IMG/VR virus record: IMGVR_UViG_3300023278_000762
Span: 1-53,315 of that record
Direction: 5' to 3' (one strand)
Length of the DNA: 53,315 nucleotides
DNA from: a virus
Position 1 is the stretch's first letter. Every line of letters begins with the position of its first letter. The translations under genes and the position numbers were made by a program. This document shows, piece by piece, positions 26,804 to 36,651 of this stretch. The notes beneath the pieces are model-generated. The model saw only the letters and a list, made by a program, of their open reading frames with translations. It had not been told where the DNA came from and searched no databases.

Positions 26804-29800
26804 ATGGCAAATATAGATCCAATATACAAGTTAAACGGAAAAGAGTTTACTAAAGAGCAACTGGAAGCTTCGGCTAGTTACCATTCTTTAAGCTTCGATG
26901 ACTATGTGTCTTCAAGAAACTTTGAAATAATACAACCCGAGGATTTTCAAAACGGAGCTGCGGAAAACAATGCACCTGTGGTTCCAAAAAACAATCAAGC
27001 ATTAAACAATGGGGGTTCAGTTTCGGAAAATGGTTCTTCGGACTTACCAGGTAACCTAGAATTTGGAGAAGCTGTAGACTTTGACTTCAACAACCCATAT
27101 TCAGAACCGAAAAAAGAAAGAAGATACATTCAGTTTAAAAGCGGTAGAGTATATGAAGACACTTATTTAAGTGAACTTGAAGAAAACCCTACAGATGAAT
27201 ACAATAGAGAAAAACCAAAAACATTTGAAGAGTATGCAGAGCAAATGGGTGGAAGCTCTTCTAGTATACGAATATATAAGCCAGATACTTTTGTAAAAGA
27301 ACAAAAGTCTGTAGATGCTAGAGTTATTGAGGCTATAAACTCAAAGTTTGAACAAACTGAAGAGCAAAAGCTAGAGAAGAGAGCCAAAGCTGAGGAGATG
27401 TTTGTGCCTCAAGCAGATAGACCTACTCATATGGTATTTACAGGTGATTATAGCCCGCCTGAGTCAATTGTAACTAAGAACGAGGATTACGACAAGTATG
27501 TTGGAATAGCTAAAAATAAATTAGGTAACAACGCTTCGGAAGATGAAATATTATCTGTTGCTAAAAACTTATATGTAGACGCAAGTGTAAAACCTCAAAT
27601 AGCAAAAAACATCGAGCAAAGTTTAAAAGACGGAGCTTATGACCAAGGTAGTAAAGATTTTTTAAACGAAGCAGACAGTGATTTTATTAAAAAGGCTGCA
27701 GCAAGAGAATATAAAACTAAAAACAAAGCGCAACAAGCAAATGTAGCCAAGCTCGAAAGCATGGGTGTTTTAATGAAAGCAACCATAGCTGAAATGGAAG
27801 CTTTGCAAAAACAATCATATAGCCTAGATACATTTGATGCGGAGGCAGCGAGAGAAAGATACAAATATCTTCGATCAACGCTAGAAGTTGCATCAGAAAA
27901 CTACAATGAGTTTTACAACAACTCTTATCTTGTGGTAAATGAAGAGCTGGAAGGTTTGGCTGACATCGTTGATGTTACTAAAAGAGCATATGGTATTGGA
28001 AATGTTCTAGCTGCAAATGTAGTAGCTACAACAAGTGAGCTAATCGGAGGTGCTTTAAAAGCTCCAGAATGGCTAGGTACGATTATAGAATCTGCTATTA
28101 CAGGAGAAGAGTACAACAATACCTGGATGGCGCAAAACACCGGTATGTTATCTGAAGCTTTGTTGGATACAGAAATGATACGTGGAGCTGTTGCAAAACC
28201 GGTTGATGTTGCTGACATTGGATCTGACGGTACAAACCTTGGGTATTGGATGACTGACCTTATAGGTAATCAAATCCCAACAGCAGCAACAATGATAGCT
28301 TTTCCTGCATCATCACTGTATGTTATGGGAGCGAGTGCGGCTGGGCAAAAAGCTAACGATATGGCTGGATTAATGGAAAGTAGCGAAGCTGATTATAACA
28401 ATTGGCAAATGCTTTTAGCTCCAGCTATAGTAGGTACGCTTGAAACTGTTACTGAAAAAATAAGTCTTGGGCAATTAAAGCATGTTGGCAAAGTATTCCA
28501 AGGAAAGAATAGCGTATTAAAAGAAGCAACTGACTATATACAAAACAGAGTGCTTAACAAAAATTATTTTGTTGACGTTTTAGGAGAAGGTGCATCAGAG
28601 GGGCTTAATCAATTAGGTGGAAACATCACGGACAAGTACTTGCTTAAAGACAAAAACGTTCACATATGGGACGGTGTTGGTAATGCTGTTGCTTCTGGAG
28701 GTTTTATGAGTGGTGTTGTATACAAAGCACCATCTATAGGGGTAAAAATGCTAAATCCATTTGCATCTTCCGATTTAAAGCCAAATATCTATGCTAACAT
28801 TGTAATGCAAAATAAGTTAGCTAAAGAAATGCTTAATAAAGACATTTCCCCTAACATAAAAAGTAGTTTAAAACAAGCGTACGATAAACTTAATGAGGCT
28901 AATAACAAACTATTAAATGATCAGTTTAAGACAATTGATGCTTTAAATGACGACCAAAAAACAGAACTTATTGAAATTGACAAAGCCAAAGCTAAAGCTC
29001 TCCTCGAGCTTCAAGATATAAATGGGTTTGACAACATGAGCGACAGTGTTAAGCAAAACTTAATAGAAGGAAAAGAATCCGAAATAAATAGTCTCGCAGC
29101 AAACAAAGAAAAAATATTATCAACTGTAGGAGCTGATGCTGACGTAGCGTTAACAAAATCGTTGATTGAAGGAGCTAAAGATGGTAGTTCTGTTATGGTT
29201 TTTGAAGACGACACTAAAACAAAAGTTACAGCCGCTCAAAAACAATACGATTTCTTGATAAGTGTTGGGTTATCGGAAGCTCAAGCAGAAGCTAAAAAAA
29301 ATGACTACGGTTTGTTCGTACAAGACAAGGATGGTAATGATATATTAGTTATAAATAAAGCGTCCGCTTTAGAAGACAAAGTTGTTACTACAGGAAAACA
29401 CGAGTTTTTACACAAAGTGCTTAAGAGAGCTATTGCCAAAGACCCATCGTTAGCAGAAAATATGGGTAATATGCTTTTAACTGAAATCGCAAATAATCCT
29501 TCTATAATTACAGAAAGAGGTAAGCAAGCTATTAAACAATACAAAGAAAGAGCTGACGACGTTAATGATTCTACAACACAATCTGATTATTTTGAAGAAA
29601 TTATAACTGTTTTTGCAGAGTCAATGAATCCAGAAGCTGCTTCTCAAGCTGACACTTTTACATCTAAAATAGCAGATATAGTTAGAAGAGCTATGAACAG
29701 TTTAGGTATTAGAAATGTTAAGTTTAAAACAAGTAAAGACGTTGTTAATTTTATAAAGGATTATAATAGAGACTTCGCTTCAGGTAAATTATCAAGAACA

Positions 29801-32800
29801 CTACAAAAATTTGAAGCTGGAGAAGGGGAGGTTGTTTCAGCCGAAACAAAGTCTAGCGCTAAACAAAAACCAACAGTATTACAAACAATAAACCAATTAA
29901 TACCGGAAGGTGTTAAAACCAAAGCAGAATTACAAAAGCCTAGAGTGTTTAATCGTATATACGAAGCTACACTTGAAAACGGAGCTATAAGTAATTATGT
30001 AAAATCTCGAAGCGAGAATAAAGCTGTTTACGAAAAGGCAATAGAAAGCATTCAAGAAAGATTGATTAATTATGATCCAGCAGCTGTTCGAAAGAAAGCT
30101 AATGGACAACCAATTACTTTCGGTGAATTTATATTTGCTAACACTAACTTTGGTAAATTAGACGCTAAAAAGAAATTAGCAATTGAATCTAAAGAAGCAA
30201 AAGAAAAAACCAGTGTAGATAGTAAAGAAGCTAAACAAGTAGCGGACGTGTCAGAGGCTCCTGTTCGTGTTGCAGAAAAACCTAAGTATAAGAACTTAGT
30301 TCAAAGTAAAGTGGTCAGCACAGATGCCTTAAAAAGCATTTCAGGTAAGGTTGGGAAGATAGTTAGAACGCTTAAATCAAGAATGGATGCTAAAACATCT
30401 ATTAATAAAACTATTTCTCCGTTAATCGCTGAGATTAAGAAGGAAATGGGTAAGCAAGCTGATATCGATTTAAAGAAAGAGATTGGTGGTAAAAAAGACG
30501 ACCAGATAAAAAAGTATTTGTTAGCAAACAAGAAAGCAATTCTTGAGAACATGACAACTACATGGCTAATGCAAGCGATGCCTGGCGCAATCCAAAAGCA
30601 AGTTGATGGTAAGTTCACTTCAGATTGGAAAGGAAAGAAAATAGATAGAGAAAAAGTTAGCACAAATGCTGCTGGTAAAACATCTGGAGCAGAAATAGTT
30701 AGAAGATTACCAAATCCAAGTGTAAGTTTAGACGATGCTACCTATTTAGGGTATATTATAGACGACAAAGGCGCGCCAATTAGAGGACGTAAAGAATCTT
30801 TAGCTAAAGCAATGGCTGAAGAGATTTCTTTTGACATATTTTCTCAGCAAATAAAAGATCCCGAAAGCGATATAAGCAAAGCTTTTGAGACTAATCAAGA
30901 AAGGCTAGGTGTTGTAATAGCTGAAAACATTGTAGAGGATCTTACAAGACAAATAGATAGAGGTACAGTTAAGTTCTCTGCTAAAATAATTAATCACAAT
31001 AAAGAAAATCCAAATTTTATACCAGATTTTCTTGAAGATATGCGATCAGCTACGTTTCAGCAAATATTTAGTGAAAACTACAGGAATGGAGTTAATAGAC
31101 CTTGGTTTGATTCAGCGATAAAATACTTTGAACAAAAGTACCCTAAAGGATCAGAAGAGCGTAGCTTAACTATTAATGCTGTAAAAGATATAGCTAATGA
31201 TTTCGCAATGAAAAACAGTAATAAAAAACCTGTTGAAGTTGCTGTATTGAGAGCTGCGCAAGATCCAGAGCAATGGCAAGAGGCTTTAGATGCTGTTAAT
31301 GAAAAGGTTGAAGACGCTTTAACGCTTGGAACGGCTTACGATACTGTTGGAATGATTTACACCGGTAGAACTAATCAATTTGACGACGCTAGTCTTGATG
31401 GAATAAATGAAGCAAGATACGCTTTAAAAGCATTGATAGACTCCCTAGCCGAAAAAGGAATGACTAGGAACGAAATAAGAGCCGCTTTAAAAGATGCTTA
31501 CGTAGGTCCCGGAGGTATCGGTAAGTTTACAGTAGGCAGCAAAGACGCATTGCTAACCCTTACAGATGAAAACCTAGGAGAATTTAAAGGTGGCTCCAGA
31601 GGGGCTATTGTTTTGAATGCTACTGATTTTGACAATAACTTCCTGAAAGACGTGAAGAATGAAGGGCCTAAAGTGGTTAATGATTCTAATATTTTTAAGA
31701 AAGATTACTGGACAAAACCGACTAGTAAGTTCAATAAAATGGACTCTAAAGGACAGTGGGGTTTTCTTAATAACTTATTCAATCAAGGTATTAAAAATCA
31801 AGTAAAGCTAGAAAACACAATAGAGTCTATAAAAGATTTAGATGTTTCAGCTGCTAATAAAAGATGGTTAATAAGAGGTTTGTTCGCTGCAATGCCTGCA
31901 TTAGGTAAAGCAACATCAACAACTAGATACGTTCTTGTAAATAATGATGGTAGTTTAGTTTCTTTTGAAGAATTGAAAAGAAAAGGCTTAGCTGCTAAAG
32001 ACGATAAAGGTGTATTTGAACACACAAAACCTGCTAATAGAGTGTCAGTAGCTGCTTATGCTTATGCTATTGCACCTAGTAAGGCAACCAAAACCGCACT
32101 TGATAACGAGTTAAAGGATTTTGATTCAGCTTTGATATCTGAAAAGATGGATAAAGTTTTAGTAGGTCTAAAATTACAATCTAAAATGGGGCTTGGTTAT
32201 AAGGTAGGTACTGGGCCAATGCTTAGTAGATACAGGGAGCTTATTGCTGAACTGGATTCTAAAGGTGTTTATTTCTATGATATAAAGACAAACAAAAAGA
32301 TATTACCCGCCACAAAGTTTAATGATGCTTTTTTAGCTACAGCCAAAGCGGGATTAAAATCTTCTGCAAAAATTTCTGGCGTAACAGAAGGTGGGGCTTC
32401 TACTTTTGTACCAAACGTTAAAGGAGGGTTCAGTAAAAGTTCTACTGGACTGAAAGCTATATTTATGGTTGGTGGTCCTGGAGCTGGTAAAACTAATGTC
32501 GGTAAAGGATTACAGTTAGGTAGACGTGGTTATAAAGTAGTTAATCAAGATATTGCTTTAGAGGCTATGAAAACAGAAGTTGGATTACCAGCTAAAGAAT
32601 CTGACTATGATGCAGAGCAAAGATCTACAAGATCTAAAATTGGAGCTGCTGCTAGAAAAGCTGCTGTAGCAAAGTTTGACAAGTACGCCGACAATGGTAA
32701 CGGAATGGTTATCGACGGTACTGGAGCATCATACAATGCTACTACAAAAAAAATTAAAGCATTACAAGCTAAAGGTTTTGAGGTACATATGGTTGTAGCT

Positions 32801-35329
32801 AATACTCCTTTGTCAACAGCTATAGAAAGAAATAGAGCTAGAACAGAGAGATCATTACCAGACTTTGTAGTACAAAAAACGTACGATCAAGTTCAAGAAA
32901 GTTTAATGAAGTATAGAGAAGATTTTGGAGATCGCTTATACGAGATTAATACGGAGTCAATTAAATTCGGGGAAGCACTTCCTAGCGAATTCTTAAAGCA
33001 AGTTCACAATGGTATAAACAAAAACATTGTAACACTTAATTCGTCGGTTAAATCTAGCGTTAAGTTAAGCAAAGAGTTTAACAACATGATCGAGCGGGGT
33101 ACTGGTACTCTATCGGATGCTAAGTTTTCTAGTGTAGTAGCTAAAAGAAGAGGCGCAAGAAAAGGTAGATTTAAAGTATGGATGCCTACATCACTAGATG
33201 ACTTTAAAGGGCTAACGTCGTATGTTTTCGCAGGTAAAGGTAGACAAGGAGACGCTGATCAAAAGTGGTTTCAAGACAACTTAATAGACCCTTATTTTAA
33301 AGGTATTGCAGCTATTGAAGTTGCTAGACAGACAATGACAGATGATTTTAAAGCATTAAACAAAATGTTTAAACCTGTTGTAAAGTCTCTAGGCAAATTG
33401 ACGAAAGACGGTGATTATACTAATGATCAAGCAATAAGAATATATTTATGGGATAAAGCTGGGTACGAAATACCTGGTCTAAGTAAAAGGGATTTATCTA
33501 AGATGCTTAAGCATATAGAAAATAATCCAGATCTTAAAGCCTATGCAGATGCAGCACTAGTAATCTCAAAACAAGATAAATGGGTAAAACCAGGCTCTTT
33601 CTGGGATGCTCAAACTATATTATCTGATCTTGGTAACATGACTGAGAAGACCGGTAGAAAAGAATATATTGCTGAGTTTATTGAAAATTCAAAAGAGATA
33701 TTTAGTGTAGATAACTTGAACAAGATTGAAGCCGTATATGGCACAAGACAAGCGGATGCTTTAAAAGATATACTTTATAGAATGGAGAACGGTACAAACC
33801 GTCCTTCAGGAATGAATAAGAATGCAAATAGATTTAATAACTGGGTAAACAACTCGATTGGGTCTATCATGTTCTTCAACAGAAGATCTGCATTACTACA
33901 AACATTGTCTACTGTTAACTTTATTAATTGGTCTGATAATAATCCAGCTAAGGCTGCTTTAGCATTTGCTAATCAACCACAATTCTGGAAAGATTTTTCA
34001 ACGCTGTTTAACTCCCCTAAATTAAAGCAACGTAGATCAGGTTTAAAATCAGATATTAACGAAGCAGAGATTGCTAGTGCTGTTAAAGGCTCTAAAAATA
34101 AAGCTGTTGCTGCTTTAAGTTGGTTATTAAAGAAAGGATTTACACCAACACAAATGGCGGATAGTTTTGCTATTGCTTCAGGTGGAGCTACATTCTATAG
34201 AAATAGAGTAAATTCTTATTTAAAAGAGCAGGCACCAGACAAAGAGTTGACTAAGCAGAACAGAAAAATGACGTATGGCCCTAAGTATACTAGGGAACAA
34301 GCTGAACAAAAAGCGTTTGAGGACTTTAGTAAAATATCAGAAGAAACACAGCAATCAGGTGATCCAGCTTTAATATCATCGGATCAAGCAAGTACTGTAG
34401 GTAGAATGTTGTTGGCGTTTCAGAATACGCCAATACAGCTAAATAGATCTATAAAGAAATCTGCGCAAAACATATATAACAGACGTAGAGTTCCTGGATT
34501 AAACCAGTTTCAAAGCGATGTTACTCATTTGAGTCAGATCATTTATTACGGAGCTATTCAGAACATTATATTTTCAACGTTGCAAAACGCATTGTTTGCG
34601 CTGTTGCCAGGTTTTGATGATGAAGAGCCAACAGACGAAGAACTTGCTGCTAAGCTAGGTGAAAAATCTAATAGAATTTTAAACGGTATTATAAGTACTA
34701 CTTTAAAAGGAGGGTTTGGTATACCAGGAGCTGTTGTAGATACTATCAAAAACGTTATTCAAGAGTACAATAAGCAGGATGAAAAAGGGTTTACGGGAGA
34801 TCATACCTACACAATACTGCAAGCAGCTAACTTAGCCCCACCAATTGGTTCTAAGCTTAGTAAAATATATAAAGGAATTCAAGCTAAAAGATTCAATAAA
34901 GACGTGATTGAAAATAGAGGGTACGATGTGGTTTATGACGGTAGATTCAATATTTCACCAGCGTACTCTGTATTAGGTAACGTAGTAGAAGGTACTACTA
35001 ACTTTCCAATGGCTAGAGCTGTTGATGAATTAAACTCTATAACAGAAGCTTTTGACACAAGAAACACCGTGATGCAACGTATAGCATTAGGTTTAGGCTG
35101 GAAAGCTTGGAATGTAGGCGCAACAAACGAAGAGCATATACTTATTAAGACCAACGCTAAGTTAGATAAAAAGGAAAAGAAGAAGGAAGAAAGAGCTAAG
35201 GGAAAAAAGAAAAAAGCTAAGAAAGCAAAAGACTATAGCGATGTTCCTTTCCATAAATTACCGCCAAAAGAAAAAGCAAAGAGATTAGCTCGCAAGCGTG
35301 CAGAAATTGCTAAATCAAAAAACAAATAA
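26804..35329 (+). CDS. Giant internal/ejection protein with metalloprotease-like and P-loop kinase-like domains
   Basis: 2841 residues. Regions in order: an acidic disordered N-terminus; amphipathic helices around 380-560 (VVATTSELIGGALKAPEWLG, LLAPAIVGTLETVTEK); a zincin motif HEFLH at 866-870 with EEIITVFAES about 60 residues later as possible third ligand; a long Lys-rich helical part; then IFMVGGPGAGKT (Walker A residues 1890-1897) with VNQD, GMVIDGTGAS and TPLSTAIERNRAR, the pattern of zeta-toxin/polynucleotide-kinase-like P-loop enzymes. The end has a hydrophobic stretch (IIFSTLQNALFALLPG) and a strongly basic tail. This is a polyvalent-type virion protein, injected with DNA, that can carry enzymatic domains into the host. 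No RNA polymerase signature is seen. The substrate of the kinase-like domain is unknown. Confidence 0.8.
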   Translation: MANIDPIYKLNGKEFTKEQLEASASYHSLSFDDYVSSRNFEIIQPEDFQNGAAENNAPVVPKNNQALNNGGSVSENGSSDLPGNLEFGEAVDFDFNNPYSEPKKERRYIQFKSGRVYEDTYLSELEENPTDEYNREKPKTFEEYAEQMGGSSSSIRIYKPDTFVKEQKSVDARVIEAINSKFEQTEEQKLEKRAKAEEMFVPQADRPTHMVFTGDYSPPESIVTKNEDYDKYVGIAKNKLGNNASEDEILSVAKNLYVDASVKPQIAKNIEQSLKDGAYDQGSKDFLNEADSDFIKKAAAREYKTKNKAQQANVAKLESMGVLMKATIAEMEALQKQSYSLDTFDAEAARERYKYLRSTLEVASENYNEFYNNSYLVVNEELEGLADIVDVTKRAYGIGNVLAANVVATTSELIGGALKAPEWLGTIIESAITGEEYNNTWMAQNTGMLSEALLDTEMIRGAVAKPVDVADIGSDGTNLGYWMTDLIGNQIPTAATMIAFPASSLYVMGASAAGQKANDMAGLMESSEADYNNWQMLLAPAIVGTLETVTEKISLGQLKHVGKVFQGKNSVLKEATDYIQNRVLNKNYFVDVLGEGASEGLNQLGGNITDKYLLKDKNVHIWDGVGNAVASGGFMSGVVYKAPSIGVKMLNPFASSDLKPNIYANIVMQNKLAKEMLNKDISPNIKSSLKQAYDKLNEANNKLLNDQFKTIDALNDDQKTELIEIDKAKAKALLELQDINGFDNMSDSVKQNLIEGKESEINSLAANKEKILSTVGADADVALTKSLIEGAKDGSSVMVFEDDTKTKVTAAQKQYDFLISVGLSEAQAEAKKNDYGLFVQDKDGNDILVINKASALEDKVVTTGKHEFLHKVLKRAIAKDPSLAENMGNMLLTEIANNPSIITERGKQAIKQYKERADDVNDSTTQSDYFEEIITVFAESMNPEAASQADTFTSKIADIVRRAMNSLGIRNVKFKTSKDVVNFIKDYNRDFASGKLSRTLQKFEAGEGEVVSAETKSSAKQKPTVLQTINQLIPEGVKTKAELQKPRVFNRIYEATLENGAISNYVKSRSENKAVYEKAIESIQERLINYDPAAVRKKANGQPITFGEFIFANTNFGKLDAKKKLAIESKEAKEKTSVDSKEAKQVADVSEAPVRVAEKPKYKNLVQSKVVSTDALKSISGKVGKIVRTLKSRMDAKTSINKTISPLIAEIKKEMGKQADIDLKKEIGGKKDDQIKKYLLANKKAILENMTTTWLMQAMPGAIQKQVDGKFTSDWKGKKIDREKVSTNAAGKTSGAEIVRRLPNPSVSLDDATYLGYIIDDKGAPIRGRKESLAKAMAEEISFDIFSQQIKDPESDISKAFETNQERLGVVIAENIVEDLTRQIDRGTVKFSAKIINHNKENPNFIPDFLEDMRSATFQQIFSENYRNGVNRPWFDSAIKYFEQKYPKGSEERSLTINAVKDIANDFAMKNSNKKPVEVAVLRAAQDPEQWQEALDAVNEKVEDALTLGTAYDTVGMIYTGRTNQFDDASLDGINEARYALKALIDSLAEKGMTRNEIRAALKDAYVGPGGIGKFTVGSKDALLTLTDENLGEFKGGSRGAIVLNATDFDNNFLKDVKNEGPKVVNDSNIFKKDYWTKPTSKFNKMDSKGQWGFLNNLFNQGIKNQVKLENTIESIKDLDVSAANKRWLIRGLFAAMPALGKATSTTRYVLVNNDGSLVSFEELKRKGLAAKDDKGVFEHTKPANRVSVAAYAYAIAPSKATKTALDNELKDFDSALISEKMDKVLVGLKLQSKMGLGYKVGTGPMLSRYRELIAELDSKGVYFYDIKTNKKILPATKFNDAFLATAKAGLKSSAKISGVTEGGASTFVPNVKGGFSKSSTGLKAIFMVGGPGAGKTNVGKGLQLGRRGYKVVNQDIALEAMKTEVGLPAKESDYDAEQRSTRSKIGAAARKAAVAKFDKYADNGNGMVIDGTGASYNATTKKIKALQAKGFEVHMVVANTPLSTAIERNRARTERSLPDFVVQKTYDQVQESLMKYREDFGDRLYEINTESIKFGEALPSEFLKQVHNGINKNIVTLNSSVKSSVKLSKEFNNMIERGTGTLSDAKFSSVVAKRRGARKGRFKVWMPTSLDDFKGLTSYVFAGKGRQGDADQKWFQDNLIDPYFKGIAAIEVARQTMTDDFKALNKMFKPVVKSLGKLTKDGDYTNDQAIRIYLWDKAGYEIPGLSKRDLSKMLKHIENNPDLKAYADAALVISKQDKWVKPGSFWDAQTILSDLGNMTEKTGRKEYIAEFIENSKEIFSVDNLNKIEAVYGTRQADALKDILYRMENGTNRPSGMNKNANRFNNWVNNSIGSIMFFNRRSALLQTLSTVNFINWSDNNPAKAALAFANQPQFWKDFSTLFNSPKLKQRRSGLKSDINEAEIASAVKGSKNKAVAALSWLLKKGFTPTQMADSFAIASGGATFYRNRVNSYLKEQAPDKELTKQNRKMTYGPKYTREQAEQKAFEDFSKISEETQQSGDPALISSDQASTVGRMLLAFQNTPIQLNRSIKKSAQNIYNRRRVPGLNQFQSDVTHLSQIIYYGAIQNIIFSTLQNALFALLPGFDDEEPTDEELAAKLGEKSNRILNGIISTTLKGGFGIPGAVVDTIKNVIQEYNKQDEKGFTGDHTYTILQAANLAPPIGSKLSKIYKGIQAKRFNKDVIENRGYDVVYDGRFNISPAYSVLGNVVEGTTNFPMARAVDELNSITEAFDTRNTVMQRIALGLGWKAWNVGATNEEHILIKTNAKLDKKEKKKEERAKGKKKKAKKAKDYSDVPFHKLPPKEKAKRLARKRAEIAKSKNK

Positions 35330-35332
35330 CTT

Positions 35333-35491
35333 ATGAGTATACCAATAACGTCAAGAGTACAAAGCGCAAGATCTAAAGTAAAATTTCCCAAAGGAATGGA
35401 AATATCTATAAGCGCAGACGGAACCGGACCAGCGGTGCCAGATACAAACCCATCACCCGCTAAAAAATATGGGTGTAACAGAAAAAAATAA
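35333..35491 (+). CDS. Small SPAKK-motif protein
   Basis: 52 residues, ATG four bases after the giant gene. Ends DTNPSPAKKYGCNRKK: a SPAKK motif next to a single Cys and basic tail. The same motif recurs in at least five other proteins here. It could be a DNA-binding or virion-associated peptide; no other motif is visible. Confidence 0.55.
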   Translation: MSIPITSRVQSARSKVKFPKGMEISISADGTGPAVPDTNPSPAKKYGCNRKK

Positions 35492-35502
35492 AGTAAGATA
35501 AT

Positions 35503-35784
35503 ATGGCAAACAAAATTAGCGAAAGCACAGAAGTAACTCTTGACATTAAAACAATAGCTCTAGTAGTCGGAGGAGCTATATCATTTGCAGGGTTGTATTT
35601 TACTTTGAAAAAAGATATTGAGTTAGCTAAAGAACTACCTGAACCTACTATCACTAGGACAGAGTACGATCTTAAAGATCAGTTAGTTAGAGAAACCATA
35701 ATGACCACTCAAGATAAGGTTGAGGAGAATAGCAAGAAGTTAGATAAAATAGATGAGAAGTTGTATAAAATAATTCAAAGATAA
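35503..35784 (+). CDS. Membrane-anchored coiled-coil protein, holin/spanin-like candidate
   Basis: 93 residues. One membrane segment at about 16-34 (IALVVGGAISFAGLYFTL) is followed by a charged linker and a coiled coil (QLVRETIMTTQDKVEENSKKLDKIDEKLYKIIQ). The topology fits a small lysis-associated membrane protein (a holin or an inner-membrane spanin subunit), and it precedes an exported protein and a peptidase. Neither can be proven from sequence. Confidence 0.6.
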   Translation: MANKISESTEVTLDIKTIALVVGGAISFAGLYFTLKKDIELAKELPEPTITRTEYDLKDQLVRETIMTTQDKVEENSKKLDKIDEKLYKIIQR

Positions 35785-35789
35785 GCAAG

Positions 35790-36104
35790 ATGAAAAATAC
35801 TTTAATTATATTAATTACAATGCTTTCTATCAGCTGCTACTCTCAAAAATATACTTTACTTGAGATCAACGCTAAATGGAATGGCAAAAACAATCTAAAG
35901 CAAACAAAGATTGGTGGCATAAGAATTAACTTTGGATGGTTAGAAGATCAGCCTAAGAAAATGCAAGCCAAAATAAGATCCGTGCCTATTTTAGTTTTAT
36001 TTAACAATGGTAAACCTGTTTATCAGTGGGTGGCAGGAATTAATTTTAAACTTGAAGTTACAGAAGAGCAATTTGAAAAAGTAATTAATAAACTTAAAAA
36101 TTAA
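35790..36104 (+). CDS. Exported thioredoxin-fold protein without CxxC
   Basis: 104 residues. The N-terminus MKNTLIILITMLSISCYSQ is a signal peptide with a possible lipobox or signal-peptidase site. The remainder follows the thioredoxin order: LLEINAKWNGKNN at the active-site strand/turn, but with no CxxC, then SVPILVLFNNGKPVYQWVAG with the canonical cis-Pro turn and EEQFEKVINKL as the final helix. It overlaps the endolysin by one base. An exported, redox-inactive thioredoxin fold in a lysis cassette is unusual; it may act as a chaperone or periplasm-facing lysis factor. Confidence 0.65.
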   Translation: MKNTLIILITMLSISCYSQKYTLLEINAKWNGKNNLKQTKIGGIRINFGWLEDQPKKMQAKIRSVPILVLFNNGKPVYQWVAGINFKLEVTEEQFEKVINKLKN

Positions 36105-36487
36105 TGAAATTAACAGAAAATTTTAGCTTAGAAGAGTTTGAATGCAATTGCGGGTGTGTCATGCCTAAGTTTGTTGAGGAAAATGTAGTAAAATTGGCAG
36201 ATAATTTGCAGACGTTAAGAACAGTTATTCTTAAACCTATAAAAATAACAAATGCTTACCGTTGTAAATCTCACAATGCAAAAGTTGGCGGAGCTAAAGC
36301 TTCACAGCATTTATTAGGCAAGGCTGCTGATTTGCAGGTGGAAGGTGAATCTCCTGACAGTGTAGCTGATGCAATAGACGACTTAATGAAAGCGGAAGTT
36401 TTTGATCTAGGCGGACTTGGAAGATACAATACGTTTACACATGTTGACATCCGAGGTACTAAAGCGAGGTGGAATAATAAAAAATAA
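36104..36487 (+). CDS. M15-type peptidase, candidate endolysin
   Basis: 127 residues. SQHLLGKAADL (Ser67, His69, Gly72, Asp76) is the SxHxxGxAxD zinc-binding motif, with THVDIR (His113, Asp115) as the remaining ligand/catalytic pair of family M15 (VanY/D-Ala-D-Ala carboxypeptidase-like). Residues 10-19 include a Cys-rich FECNCGCVMP start, common in phage M15 enzymes. It lacks a signal peptide, so it probably depends on the preceding membrane protein for release to the murein. The gene sits next to the membrane and exported proteins, forming a lysis cassette. Confidence 0.85.
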   Translation: MKLTENFSLEEFECNCGCVMPKFVEENVVKLADNLQTLRTVILKPIKITNAYRCKSHNAKVGGAKASQHLLGKAADLQVEGESPDSVADAIDDLMKAEVFDLGGLGRYNTFTHVDIRGTKARWNNKK

Positions 36488-36493
36488 ACTAAT

Positions 36494-36646
36494 ATGAGAA
36501 CAAAAGGAATTGGTCCTCAAGGGCTAGGATTGCTGGGTAACAACGGATACCACATTGGATCTCCTGCTAAAAAAGCTTGTTGGAAAAATTATAAAAGAAA
36601 GCCTGGCACTGAAGTAGGTACTAAAGGAAGTTGCATTAAAAAATAA
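36494..36646 (+). CDS. Small SPAKK/KGxGPxGLG protein
   Basis: 50 residues. The N-terminal KGIGPQGLGLLG is repeated as KGFKGVGPNGLGG in the next gene, and GSPAKKACWKN contains the SPAKK motif. Positively charged with a C-terminal Cys (KGSCIKK). Stop and next start are five bases apart. The two neighbours look like paralogues differing in length. Confidence 0.6.
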   Translation: MRTKGIGPQGLGLLGNNGYHIGSPAKKACWKNYKRKPGTEVGTKGSCIKK

Positions 36647-36651
36647 ATAAT

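Noticed and set aside
26804-35329. Virion RNA polymerase (N4-like) in the giant protein
   Set aside because: Size is similar to N4 vRNAP, but no polymerase motifs were seen; kinase-like and zincin-like motifs are found instead.
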